This document shows, piece after piece, positions 43,902 through 55,879 of a stretch of 64,000 nucleotides of DNA (positions are counted from its first letter, which is position 1; each line of letters opens with the position of its first letter). Origin of the DNA: Pseudopithomyces maydicus. Its lineage: Eukaryota; Ascomycota; Dothideomycetes; Pleosporales; Didymosphaeriaceae. Under the pieces are notes generated by a model. The model saw only the letters and a program-made list of their open reading frames with translations, did not search any database and had not been told where the DNA came from. The DNA lies in contig JANTUC010000017.1 of the NCBI GenBank assembly GCA_026873275.1, positions 992,001 through 1,056,000 on the forward strand, read 5' to 3'. The position numbers were made by a program, and so were the translations under genes.

Positions 43902-46368
43902 GGGTTGGCGATGGAGGATGCAAATGCAGAATGCAGAATGCAGACGCCGTTGCGTTGCGTTGCGTTGCATTACGTTCAGGTGCAGGTAACCCAAATCGCC
44001 ACCACCATCTGGTCTGGTCTGGTCTAGTCTGTTCGGTTCGATTCGATTTCACAAGCGAAACTCACGGCCATCATGATAATGATAACGAGAATGAGGACAC
44101 CGCTAAAATCGGCGAGGCATATGCATTTAGCGTAGATATACCACAATATGACGAATGAAGTAAACCTCGTAGCACTGCCATGTACTATCTAGTCAGTCAG
44201 TCAGTCATCCAGTCGGTGCATACGGTAATGCGCATCAGCCTAGCTAGCCTTGCAATATGAAATCCTGGTTTTGTATGGGATCCATCTATGTATATATAAA
44301 ATGCTAATCTGTTCGCTGTGACGACGGGATGTTCGTACATATATATATATATGTACGTGTACGCGTCAGTAGGCTTGATTATTGGTAAACCGATATGCAG
44401 TTGATGTTCATTAGAAGCTCGTTGATGTATGTATATATATAATCCGATCGATAGATTTTGCTAATGTATACATACATACATACAGATATGCATACACACA
44501 CATATACATTATCCAGTGTATATATGTAAATTAATAAATAAAAGGCCCACGTTGTGATCAGCGTGATATACATATAATATATATTAAAAATTATAGAAGA
44601 AAGAATAACCCTCTTGATTATTAAATAAAAAAATCGGCATACACGAAAGGCGGTATAAAGATAAGTCTATCGGTCGGATCGGCGTTGATACGTACGCATA
44701 TATATACATATATATAAATACAAGCTCTGTGGTCGGGTCCGCACCTCTCGGGCTGATATGTAGCTCGAACCGAACCGGCAATGTATATGTGTGTATGTAT
44801 GTGTGTATGTATGTGTGTATGTAACGAAGTAACATCGTCGCAGCTAACCCGTGGATTAGCCAACAAGATTCATCCCTGCGCAACGCAGCTAGTCGCCGTG
44901 CCGTGGAACGACAGCGAAAAAAATCCCCACCAGGTGTGCATAAATGCAAAACAATAGCTCAGGTAGGTGGGGGAGAGAAGAGAATTTGAAGGGGAAATGT
45001 CCTTCATTTTATATGTTTATAAACGTGTGTGTATACATATTTTTAGTAGTGTGGTTTTTTTATCAGGATGGGATGGGTGCGTGCTACAGTCCATACGTAG
45101 TGTGGCGTTACTTTCACGCTGTTATTAATATGTTGCATATTGAAGCGCTGGTACAGTGTGGCTGAGATGCGATGGGGTCAGGTAAGGTGAGGTAGGGAAG
45201 AGGATAGCCGTTATAATAACATAGTGGATGTGGTGGAGTCACGTGGGCGGGTTGCACGGGTTCACGGCATGGACGGTATAGATGGACGGAAAGCTTGAAG
45301 GGCTATCCCTACGCCGAGATGTCAGGTGCGAAAAATGAAGTTTTATGTATCGATGGAGATGCGGAAATGCTCCAGGGCTGTGATGGAGTCGTGTTGACGG
45401 GCTGCAGCGGATGGGTTGGTCGGCTTGGACGGCTTGAAAGGGTAAATATCCCTATACCGAATTGGCATCCGCGGAAAACGAGGTTTTATGGACGGAAAGT
45501 TCTGAGTTGAGATTTGAATATATATACGTACTGCACGGCTAGAAGTGGTAGGGTGTTTAGTCCTTCTGAGTTACTGGCCGATGTAATAATTCCTCACTTA
45601 ATGTCCAGCATCGCAACCTCTCCTGTCCCAATACCAAACATCGCATAAACATCTTAACTTCCGTTTCCACATTATTTCCCCTTTACCATCTCGCCCTACC
45701 AATTTATCCGTCAGCCTCCGGTCCTACCCCTACGCCACACCACATCTATCCAGACATTCATCCGAACACCCAAAACCACGCCACACCACCACTCTACTCC
45801 CCTCCCAACACCCTCCGTACTCGCTTCTCGTGTCCGTAACGTACCTGTTCCTCGCTACGCGCCCGTTTCCCTTGCTCGTTTCAAAACATCCCCGTCACCC
45901 ACGGACGCAAACCCGCCTCGCTTGCAGGTCGAAACGCGCTAACCCTAGCCGCTTGCACCTCCTCGTCGTGGCGTAAAATGTCAGTGCCGCCCAGCGCCTC
46001 GATGTCATGCGGAAACGGCGTTTTCGGGCAAGGTGCACGGCGGCGGATGGGCTGGAGGGGGAAAAGCGTTGTGCGGGACGAGGGAGGGCGAAACGGCGCT
46101 AGGGTGGGGTGACGGGTGTGGGTACAGAGGTAGGTTCGTTATAAAGATGGGATGGGATGGATGAGGGGAGAGGTACGAGCGAGACTCCATTCGTTTTTGA
46201 CACTTTCAAGCTACTTACATTCGTTACTGGCGGTCTGTTGAATCGGACGCTGAGATCTTTTTACTTTTTCGATTCGTCGATCACACGCCTATCCACTCGT
46301 TCATTCATTCATACATTCACTCGCTCACCCATCCGTCTATCCCACCAAAACAGTCTCAATCCGCAACC
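43902..46368. other. Gene-poor AT-rich interval
   Basis: About 2.5 kb with many microsatellites: gttgc repeats (43946-43966), ctggt repeats (44010-44030), cagt repeats (44190-44204), TA runs near 44341 and 44700, and tgta/tgtg repeats at 44780-44822. Short open frames here follow the repeats and are not called. The last 300 bases form a CT-rich leader for the DUF1996 gene. Confidence 0.55.
44780..44822. repeat. tgta/tgtg microsatellite
   Basis: An alternating tgtatgtgtgtatgtatgtg pattern over about 43 bases, in the AT-rich gene-poor interval. Confidence 0.75.
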
Positions 46369-47321
46369 ATGCCTTCCCTCCCGACCATCCTCTCCCTCGC
46401 GGCCACTGCCACCGCCTACACCCAGGTCAACTTCATGAGCGCCTTCGCCACCAAAAACATCGACCCCATCGTCTTCCCCGGCTCCTACTCCCAATCCCAC
46501 CTCCACTCCCTCTTCGGCTCCGACACCCTCACCGCCTCCACCACCACCTCCGCCGAGCTCCAAAAGGGCTGCACCAACGCTGACAACCCCAACGACCTCT
46601 CCGCCTACTGGGTCCCCACCCCCTCTTCACCACCGACGGCGGCAAAACCTACAAGCCCCTCGGCATGTTCCGCTTCTCCGCCTACTACAACCTCGGCGAG
46701 ACCCCCGCCGAGGTGCCCATCCCGCAGAACCTCATGATGGTCGCCGGCAAGGCCACCGCCACCACCCAGGCCGCCATGGACCCAAACGCCCAGTCCGCCT
46801 GGAGCTGCGAATCCGAAGACGTGCCCCTCGACAAGAACGGCTTCCCCTCCCGCACCTGCGCAACTCACCTCCAGCAGCTCCTCTTCTTCCCCAACTGCGT
46901 CAACGAGGCCACCCTCGAGACCGCCTACAAGGACCGCCGCGGCGGCGCGTGTCCCTCCGGCATGAAGTCCATGCCCCAGCTGCGCTTCTCCGTCCGCTGG
47001 GACGCGCGTAAGGATCTGCCCGGTGGCTGGAACGGCGAGGCGCCCATCAAGCTCGCGTGCGGCAATGCGTGGTGCTCGCATGGCGATTTCATCAACGGGT
47101 GGACTGAGGAGGCCGCCAAGAACATGCTGGATACGACCAAGGAGAAGATGCACTTCATGGCGGTGCAGGGCAGCTTGGGAAGCAAGCAGATGGCGTGCAC
47201 GCCGAAGGATGCCGAGCCGCAGAAGGGCACAGGGGATTATGCGGAGAGCGTCAAGTTGATGGGGAAGAGGAGTGTGGGGGCTTGGGGATGGGAGTCGAGG
47301 AGTAGGGTGGTGAAGTTGTAG
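46369..47321 (+). CDS. Secreted DUF1996-domain protein, one apparent frameshift
   Basis: Starts at ATG 46369 with a signal peptide (MPSLPTILSLAATATAYT). The DUF1996 hallmarks follow: VNFMSAFATKNIDPIVFPGS, SQSHLHSLFGSD (the H-x-H-x-F/L-F-G core), NDLSAYWVPT and, after a frame change, GMFRFSAYYNLGETP, CATHLQQLLFFPNCV and the C-terminal Trp/Cys-rich part with NAWCSHGDFINGW. Frame 1 ends at the C-run 46619-46623; one extra C joins WVPTP to LFTTDGGKTYKPL and gives one protein of about 317 residues. DUF1996 proteins are secreted or wall-associated; some members have been linked to carbohydrate or metal binding, but a reaction cannot be assigned. There are no introns, and the strong codon bias for C-ending codons suggests high expression. 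Confidence 0.85.
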
Positions 47322-48552
47322 AGTTAGGGGGAGGGGTGTTCGTGTATATATTATATGTGTAGTTTGTGTGCTTGATGTACATATATATTTTGAGAATCTC
47401 GTTGTAAACATGATATGAGGAAATCGATGTATACATCTTCGACTCTTTGTTATTACTATGTGAGCGAGTGCAACGAAGGTGGCGTACACGTCTTCGAATA
47501 TACTATTTCCGCAAACGACACAACGCAACATTTTCAAAAAGTGCTTAAGTGAATGATGTTATAAGAAAATTTCAAAAGGGCTCCAGGACTGTCCATTTAT
47601 CGACACAAGAAATATTGAACCCAGCATGTTCGTTATGCAATTTCAATTTTTTTGTAAAATCGCTTGAAGAAATTTCGCGCTCACTCTTTTGGACTTATTA
47701 CAAGCTGGAGTTCATTATCTTTGGTTGCTCCGATAGGGATATCTCAACGTAATTATCCTCCCAGTATGATCTGGCGGTCACTATCTGCATTGACTGAAAA
47801 TGTAACATGTAATCAAATCGTGACACGGTGGGTTGTAGTAGCATTCTACAGACATGTATACCCAACTCCAACATCAGCATGCACAGGTTCCTTGTACCGT
47901 GGGGGCTGAAACCGCCCAGTGTCGCCCCGAAAGACTGAATAGGATGCTAAAGGTATGCGAGCCGGTTGACAGTCTCGGCAAAAACCAAATGTTTTGTTAT
48001 ATTCATTTCTAGTATAGGCCATACGTTCTTACGAGGCTCGAGATATAGACGAGGAAGAAATGCTCCGCGTAGCCCTGTAGCTTTGTTCTGCTCGTTTAAC
48101 CTGAGACAGCAACGTGCACGATGGCTTACCCTGACCTACCCTGGTTTACCCTGGCTTATCGATATACGTGACCGCTACTCATGTAACTAAAAAAAGACAT
48201 TCTCCGATAAAACATGACATAGTATATGTGCATAGATTAAAACACGGCTTATGACTCTTGTCAACAACACGGCGCAGGTGCTGGCCCCAATGAATCTCTC
48301 AAGGCTAGGTGTATGCGTATGACATCCAAGAATTCGGATATCCCCGAATACGAAACGCTCACTACATTGAAAGCGAAGCGAAGAGTGGCAAGGATCACCC
48401 GGGTGAATTTCAACATATGATAGCGCTATCTCAGAGCAACACGTCACATATCGTTCCATGCAGTGACGCTGCCGTAGGAGCATGGAACGCTCGAGCACTA
48501 ACCACCGATTAGGCTCATGCTCGGTCCGTACACCCCCCGCATGATCCGCAAT
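47322..48552. other. Intergenic between convergent genes
   Basis: About 1.2 kb between two convergent genes. It includes a degenerate repeat at 48125-48162 (taccctg/tggctta units). No supported gene. Confidence 0.5.
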
Positions 48553-50253
48553 CTACGAGCCAGACGGCTGTGCAAACGTCGACCCAATGGGGCCAAACTT
48601 AATGTTAGAGAACTGCACCTGAGCATTGGGGAAGTTCTTCTCCACATCCTCCGGGGCGCCCGACGTAATCGCGCACGTGCCGCGCGCTACACCAGGCTTG
48701 CTCTCAGGCTCGCTCGTGGGGAAGTTCGAGTCAAGCCATAGCATGTTGGAGTTGTGGTCGTCCCAGAGGGACATGACGAGGACCATGCCGGTTCCTCCTG
48801 CGCGACCCATGGAGGCCATGCCACCTAGCATGAATGTTAGTACTATTTGTGGGAGAGCATTGACAGAGTGGAAGGTGAGTGAGTCAGTGCAAGAGGCATA
48901 TGCCTCTGCACAGTGGTGCGACTTACCGTGCTCGTTGAATGGGTATCTCTCCTCAGCAAAGACCTTCTCCTCGGCATTGCAGTATGCCTGGGTGATGGAG
49001 TTTCCGGTCAACCCGCTGACCTGCGACTGTGGGTTCTGAATGACCTTTCCGCCCTGGACGTAGAATCTCTTGATCTCGCTGATTGTGTTTCCAGAACCCA
49101 GGAACTGGGTGACCACGGTGAACTTGGAGTTCGTGTTGACCGTCTTGCCTGGACCGTAGAAGTCCTTGACGCCGACGCGATACGAGTTGTAATCACATCC
49201 GTTGGCATCACAGTTGCCGGCGTAACGGTCATCGGAATACGTACCACCACAGCCGCTTTCAGTGCACACAGCATAGGCCTCTGGATTGCACGAGTGGGGG
49301 TAAGGGCGGTGGAAATGGAGTTTGCCTCCCAGACGTCCATCTCGGCGCTGGAGTCAAGTCAGCGAAATAGAAAGAGCAATGAAGGTGGATTCAGAAATAC
49401 CAGCATGCGCCTTTCTTACCGACGCCAGCATTCGCGTCATTCGACGATGGTTTCCAGCCTTCAGCATTGGCCTAGTCTTATATTAGTGCTGGGCTAACCA
49501 TGACAACGTGACAGAGCCATATACCTGACCACCGACGAACTTCAAGTCACGAGCGCATTGAGCGTCACAGTAACCTACAGCAATGAGCCCAGCGGTTCAT
49601 CAACAGATCGGACAGTATCTGAGCGTACCAGTTCCGTACTTGGCACCTGGAGTACCTTGACCTTTCTGCGGCATCGACACAAAGTATAGGGCGCCATTGA
49701 AACCACATGGCAGCTGCGAGAGATCAACATCGAATGTAAACTCGTTACCAGGGAGTTTGAACATCTGGTAGTTCGATGAGTCCTGTAACAGGTATGTTCG
49801 GCTTCCGATGTTGGTCGAGTATTGACCCTTTGTAATGAACTTCAGGGTGAGAGAGTCAGTGCCGGTGGTGATACCGTACGTGCCTAGGATCACATCATGT
49901 CAGAAATCGAGCGATCGAATGCGAGTCCACTTCAACCACGACATACCACTGTAGTCGGCGCCATCCATGACACAGTTGGACGAGCAAGCGGAGTTGGTTG
50001 CGCACAGTGAGGCATCCCACTTATTTCCGGTATAGCAGTTCGTCGTGCCGCTGGTGGTGTGGAGCCAGCGCCAGTTGGAGTCAATGACAATCTCTCCGCT
50101 CTTGTTGGTACAGCTCGAACCACCCTTGCCAGTGCATGTCTTCCACTGCAACTTGGGGTGTGTCTCAGTTTGCTGAGTTCCGATGCCGAAGGCTGAAACA
50201 GCGGAGGTCATCAGGGAGACCGCGAGGGCCTTGGTGGCGAAGGAACGAACCAT
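48553..50253 (-). CDS. Glycoside hydrolase family 7 cellobiohydrolase (CBHI-type), one apparent frameshift
   Basis: A secreted cellulase that releases cellobiose from the reducing ends of cellulose chains. Six exons are inferred: 50253-49947, 49883-49629, 49574-49525, 49471-49401, 49347-48927 and 48824-48553, giving about 458 residues. Features: signal peptide (MVRSFATKALAVSLMTSAVS), mature start near GIGTQQTETHPKLQWKTC, many conserved Cys, and the catalytic string CAEMDVWEAN with both glutamates. Then come HSCNPEAYAVCTESGCGG, YAGNCDANGCDYNSYR and MSLWDDHNSNMLWLDSNFP. There is no linker or cellulose-binding module. The intron before CAEMDVWEAN uses a donor at gtattt. Just after the active site, the G-run 49296-49300 (C-run on the coding strand) is one base short for the frame. 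A TATA box lies about 70 bases upstream of the ATG. Confidence 0.93.
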
Positions 50254-50322
50254 CTTGGAGTGTACTCCTTGATGTCTGAATTGTGCTGTCTTGTAGCATC
50301 CCTGGAGGAAGACAATCGAGCC

Positions 50323-50330
50323 CTTTTATA
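50323..50330 (-). promoter_or_regulatory. TATA box of the GH7 gene
   Basis: TATAAAAG on the minus strand about 70 bases upstream of the start codon at 50253. This is the right place for a strongly expressed secreted-enzyme gene; a GGCTAG string (a possible XlnR-type site) is seen on the minus strand near 51258, about 1 kb upstream, but this is weak. Confidence 0.5.
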
Positions 50331-51064
50331 TGTACATCGTGAATCTATGAAGCCCAACGGAGCAATCTGTATACAGGTCAGATGCTACAAATCTTCTCCG
50401 CCGTGCTACTTGGTTGGTCGATGTTTGAACAAGGGCTTCGGCTTGTAGCTTCGTCGGACCGGTAGGTGAACAATTTCCATCCATTCACAAAACGGCCTCA
50501 AGTGGCGATTATACACCATGCCCACCATGCGGTTGAATTTTGAACATGCGTCCGACGAAGCTGGGCTTGAGTTGTCATATTCGGTGGGCACACCGGGGCG
50601 ACGCCAAGTTGAAGATATCCCGACACGAAGTCGAACCTGGTGTGACGTCCCACCAACCAGGAAACGCAAATGAGGATAACACGAGGTTTATAGCACAGAA
50701 AAGGCATGCGCGAACCATTTCGCACGCTTCTAAACCCTTCTGGACCAAACTGGTGACCGAGTTCGATGTTCTCGTCCCTTCGCCAAGCTCCAGTTGCATG
50801 GCGAGAATAAAGTAGCAGCCCAGGGATGTTAATGAAAACATTGCGGGGAAGCGAGTGACTAGTGCTTGTCGAATATTACTCCACGCGAGGAAAATGGCTA
50901 AACGTCGCACAAGGAGGGTCACTGGGTGGATGCTGAATCGCACGAGTGAGAACGTCGTCGAGTAATCTGGACATATTGCGGGCTGGTACGATGCGCGGGA
51001 CGGAAACCGGGAAGGACCTCTAGAGGACCAACAGGTGCGATGGACTGTGCTCGAAGGACTGAAC

Positions 51065-51112
51065 CTTTGTACGCGTCAGTGATGGGGGTTTGTACGCGTC
51101 AGGGATGGGGGT
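51065..51112. repeat. Tandem duplication, 23-24-base unit
   Basis: Two copies of tttgtacgcgtcag(t/g)gatggggg, one base different, directly head to tail. Confidence 0.8.
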
Positions 51113-53019
51113 TTCGTTGTCAAAGGAACATCCGATCAAACTTCGGAAGTGAAACGAGTGGTGTTCTAGAATACCGATTTCGACACCAAGACCAGAAAGG
51201 TTAGAGTGTGCCTTAAAATAACGACTTTCACGCTGTGCTACGGTTATCTAAGTAGGTACTCTAGCCTAAAGGTGACAATTTCAAAAACACTGCACCGAAC
51301 GAGCTAGTCGTTCGATTATCGTTATGGTTAACCTCCACAGGCAATAGCAAGGCTGGCAAACTAACCCAGTTATAGAAAACAATCATAGCACGCCAACCTT
51401 TTCGCGGATTACATGTGCAAAATATCTGGCTGACATACAACGCTCATGCGTGGTGGCAACGTGCTCTCGCGTTCGCGTTCGCGTTTGAGATTTTTAGATT
51501 GGCCGGATTGTCGGTGCTCGTCCCACACATGAGAAGACCGTGGCTTGCGGGATCCGGAAGCATGCGAACCAGTCAAAGAGAAGCCTTCCAGGCGATGGAA
51601 ATCATGTAAGAAACGCAAGACGTACGAAAGAGAATCTGAACGATCAGTTAAAAAAATTCAATCGTGATACCATAAATCATAATCTTGTAAAAGTCTTTGA
51701 TTGGAACGTTTTGCGAATACGTACTAATAATAGTAATTTGTCACTGTAGCGAAAGCGAAAGCGGGTCTTAAAGTTTCTACTCACCGCATATGTACAACGC
51801 ATGTCTGGAGTTGAAAGATACACTTATTTCCGGAGGCTTGGCTGGCAGTCCCTACACTAGGTATTAAAGAGAGAGCTCCACACTCATCGTCGAGGCCAAG
51901 TAATTGAGTGGGTCTTCCGGTTTGCGGGGGCTACGTTTCGTTCTTCCGAACAACCGGTTCAACTTAGTCGATACAAGTCAGTGGCATATACCGAAGGGCG
52001 CGGATATCTCATGATCATTTGATTGGGCCCTCGTTGTATGAAATAGGTTGAATCAGTCGATTTGTATAACACCGAAGGAGCGCCGCATAAGACCTTTGTA
52101 GCAATCCCCGTCAAAACGTGATTTTTGCACATTCCAAGATGGAATACGGCATGGGATTGTATCTAGTAGTGCATATACATGACCACTGAAGTATATCTTT
52201 CATGGGTACTGACTACTTAAAAAGAAACCAGCGCAGATGGCCTGTGCGCCGATTCAACGCCGTTCCGTAAACTTGACCAGTTCAAGCTTAAATGGCGTTA
52301 TACTAGCGTAAAAAAGGTAAAATGAGGAAGGTTAATCAGTGGACGCCGACCAAAGCTCTGATGAACGGACCCGGAAGTCGGGCGCTGTTGTATCTGATTC
52401 GACCTCTGAGAGGATTTTCTCGTGTATGTGGCCAAGCTCATTACCCACGCGGGTCTTGAGGTGGCCCCCATGATGGGGTCCAACAATTCGTCACGCCAAT
52501 ACCAGTTGTCGTAATGCTTTGGACTGCTGCTCTTAATGGGTTGTGGCGGAACGAGGGAGAAGTGGCGCCGTGTAAGCAGAGAGCGGTGACTTGGGGCTTT
52601 GATGCGCTGTGCATAGCCTCTCCAGGCCGCGTTGATGACGAGCTGAGCTGTTCAAACCACCTCAAAACGATGCGTAACGCGAGATTGAAAGGCTAAGTAG
52701 GGAGTACGGAGAATTGTGCGCCTTTGCAGGGCTGAAGAGCACGGGTCGTATGCACCTGGCCGTTGGCGACTAATCCCAACTTGTACTAAGACCCAGCGCC
52801 GTTTTCTCCACCAGCGCACGGTGAATGCCGCAGTCGATCCCCTTCAAGTTGAAAACCAACTCTGAGAACACGATACCGAAGCATGCCTCCCATGCCGTCT
52901 CAGATCTTTATAAGATCTGGCAAGCCCGCCTTGCTAGGCTAGCTCCAGGATTACGAGAACGAAATTTTCTCTGTTGCTCAACGACATCTCCGAGGTCGTC
53001 AACAAGACCACCCATCACC

Positions 53020-54673
53020 ATGCCTCGAAAGAAACTAGGTTTACGAAGCTACCACCATAAATCCAGAAACGGATGTCTGCAGTGCAAACGAAGAAGAGTA
53101 AAGGTACGTACGAAGCATGCGACCCGCGGCACCACCGTCTCTGGTTGGTGACCAACGTGAATTGATTGTATAACATTAATTACCATTCGCGGTATGAAGG
53201 TATACAGTCGCGCGAGTAGTCTCATGGCCTGTTCCCGCCGTTACGGTTCGCCGTAGCAAATGCGGAGACGAGACCACAGCGTGGGGTAATCCTGGGCATA
53301 ACCGTCCCTAGGGACTCTCGAGAGTGACATTCGCGAGGCTGACGATGCATAGTGCGGCATGCAGGAACCCAAATGCGCCAACTGTCTTCGCAGAAACGAG
53401 TCATGCGAGTACCCGCCCCCAGTCGATGAAAAGTCGGTTACTCCAGAACCGATGTCTTGGGGCCTGGAATACGTGGATACGGATTCCTGGGGCCTGACAA
53501 CGGATTCGGGCGATTCGTTTATCAGCGGCGGCTCAGCACAGTCATCTCAACCGCCTCTCTTCCTTCCGGACCCTATCTCTAATCCTGCAGAAAGCGACGA
53601 AGCAACCTGCGAGAAAACACGCAAATTGCTCGACTCCCTTCTGAAGAATGGAGGATCCTGGTTCAGTAACCCTGAGATAGAGCTCTGGACTACGGCCGTA
53701 GCCAAATCGGCACCAAAGTTTCCCTACTTACAGCATTGTATACAAGCGCTTGCCCATATGAAGCACCACAATGAGAATGGATACCGATGGCCATCCACGC
53801 ATGCGTACCATCATCAACTCCAAGCCTCGAAGATGTTTCGCGAGGCCACACCTAGCGTTGACGAGACGAACTGGTTGCCGGTATTGGCGTTTGCGATCAT
53901 CATGCTCATATTCCAGTTTGCAAGTCAGAATCAGTGTGACGAAGCCCATTTCAACATCATCGAGACCCTCCACGCGTTACGGAGCACTATGAGAATCGAA
54001 GAGTCGGCGCGATATTACTTCCGTCAAACATATGTGTGGGGCCTTATCCTCGAGCGCACGTCGGTGCCTAGACCTGGGCCTGATCTGAAATTAAGGTGTG
54101 CATGCCCTCTACTTGCTCAACGTCGCTACCTTTCAAAAGAAGTCAGCGCACTACAACGATCCTGCTTCATCATGTCCATGTTGGTTGCGTGAGCTGACTT
54201 GCACATCCAGAACTTCTTTTTATTCGTTGTCTCTCATCGTTCTGGGTCCTTTTCAGGATGTAAAAATTGGTGGCCATATCACTGAAGCAATGGAATGTAA
54301 CAGACAAGCATTTCACGAGCTTGAGAAATGGGCAATGGCGTGTGAAGGCTTCCCAAAAAGGTGGGACGAATATCAAGAATGGCCAAGCAAACTGAGCACG
54401 CACTTTCTCGACTTTTTAGCATCTGGGGACGACGTGTCGTTGCTGATCTTCATCCACTGGGCCGCGGTAATGACTAGAAGTGTCAAGCCCTTTGTCAGAC
54501 TGTGGGCCATCCGAGCGGGCATGTCCGAGGTGCGGCGTCTCCAAGGTCGCTGGTCTGAACAACTGGTCTGGCCACTCGAACTATTAGCTGCAGAGGCCGC
54601 GGAGGAGACCAAAAGATCCACTCCACTGAGCCTCGTGCATCCAATGGGGGGATTGGACCAGGGCAGGATTTAG
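53020..54673 (+). CDS. Zn(II)2Cys6 transcription factor
   Basis: A fungal-specific DNA-binding regulator of about 429 residues. Three exons are inferred: 53020-53103, 53353-54095 and 54211-54673. Exon 1 ends after CLQCKRRRVK; the acceptor at 53351-53352 continues CGMQEPKCANCLRRNESCEY. Together these give the complete Cys6 cluster, C-x2-C-x6-C-x6-C-x2-C-x6-C. The intervening 249-nt intron is longer than most here. The middle part has the helical pattern of the fungal activator type (WFSNPEIELWTTAVAKSAPK, ALAHMKHHNENGYRW). Exon 2 joins exon 3 through a 115-nt intron (gtgtgc...catccag); the alternative of reading through it changes frame. The protein is shorter than many members and has no long fungal-trans domain that I recognise. 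Targets are unknown; neighbours are a cellulase (divergent) and a sugar-type transporter (downstream). Confidence 0.85.
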
Positions 54674-55879
54674 CTCTTCACCCGGATATATCGTCCTTTA
54701 TCGACCCAGCCCTCGCTTTGGCAGTCACTTCAGCAGATTTTGCGGGCACGTTGATGTGTCCCACAACGCGGGATGAGCAACCGATGTTGACGTCGTACTC
54801 GCCGTATTCCTCGCCGTATACCTCACCATACTCCTCACCGACATGAGCATGCACACGCCACAATCTAGACACCTGGTATCTGGTAGCGTGGGACATGCGG
54901 CTCTTCTAGATTTCGACGCTGTCGATGCCGATGCCCTGTTCCGACGGCAAAGCGTGGTAAGGGTAGGCTTTTAGCAAGGCACCGGCGCTGAACCAGTGTG
55001 GAGAAGAATCATGTGAGCCTGCAACCAAGGTTACATCCCCAGAGCTTGGTCGGTGCTTGGTCGGTACAGGCTCATCGCTTGGCTCCAAATTTTCTCCACG
55101 ATCGATTGGTCGGGTCCATGCCGATGTCCGTTGCTGACGCACGTGAGCTGCATCCGGCCCTTGCTTTAGCCACATGCGCCCTAGTTCTGACTATCTTATC
55201 CTCCCGAGAAGACGTCAATGGCTTGAACTCTACGCTAACGTCTGCGAGGCGGCTCAAAAACGCAACACCAACCTGCGTGACCGGGCAACGCGCCATCCAT
55301 CCACGTCTTGGGCAACGGTGAATCAGGGAGCCAGCCGTGTGGAGTTTCAAAGTCGGGGATCCCGAACCGCACATTCGCGGCTGGGACACACCCCCTCCCC
55401 CAATCTCCCCATCTCAAGCCATCTCAGACCACCACCACCGGCTTCTTTTCCCCAGATTCGAGCGTCGGCCCTGGGTTTATCTCCGGGAATTAAGCGCGCT
55501 GCCATGAGATGAGGATTCCATGGCGAAGGTGAGATTCGAGTTGCGTGGCGGCACGCCCCGGCGGATGCCATTGCACGTGTGGCCATCTGACTGCGAACCG
55601 CCCATGGGGACCAATAGTGCTCGACTTGTGTGGAGATTTTGTGGACCACCACCAAAGCTTTGCAGGCTATCTCCGCATGGGGAGAATCAACAACAGTGGG
55701 ACCTCCCCATGGACGAGTGCTAGCGCGAATCCTCGCGGTGCCCTGCCCTGCTCCCCATGGTGCCAATAAACGGTCGGGGTCCATGTATATTATGTGCGAC
55801 TGCCCGCTGTTTTTCTTGTCGATCCGTCGCTCACCACTTTTCCTGCAATCCAGCCCTTGCGCTATAGGATTCGGACATC
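54674..55879. other. Intergenic with short direct repeats
   Basis: About 1.2 kb. A 9-15-base ctcgccgtat/ctcaccata pattern is repeated four times at 54793-54840. CT-rich blocks with several CCCC-type strings occur at 55388-55440. No gene is supported. Confidence 0.5.

Larger units (their letters stand above)
50254..53019. other. Divergent intergenic region, GH7 and Zn2Cys6 genes
   Basis: About 2.8 kb with no supported coding sequence. Contents: the GH7 promoter, a short tandem repeat (51065-51112), palindromic cgttcgcgttcgcgtttg at 51468-51486 and AT-rich stretches at 51640-51780. A broken element or long regulatory region is possible, but I cannot show it. Confidence 0.45.

Noticed and set aside
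43216..44052. 278-codon open frame on the minus strand opposite the F-box tail
   Set aside because: Consists of Ser/His/Pro repeats that mirror the GATG and GGGCAC DNA repeats; no independent support.
54096..54210. Read-through of the second intron of the Zn2Cys6 gene as coding (HALYLLNVATFQKK)
   Set aside because: It would need a frame change at 54091-54096; splicing gtgtgc...catccag joins both sides in frame without any change. The hydrophobic segment is noted but not used.
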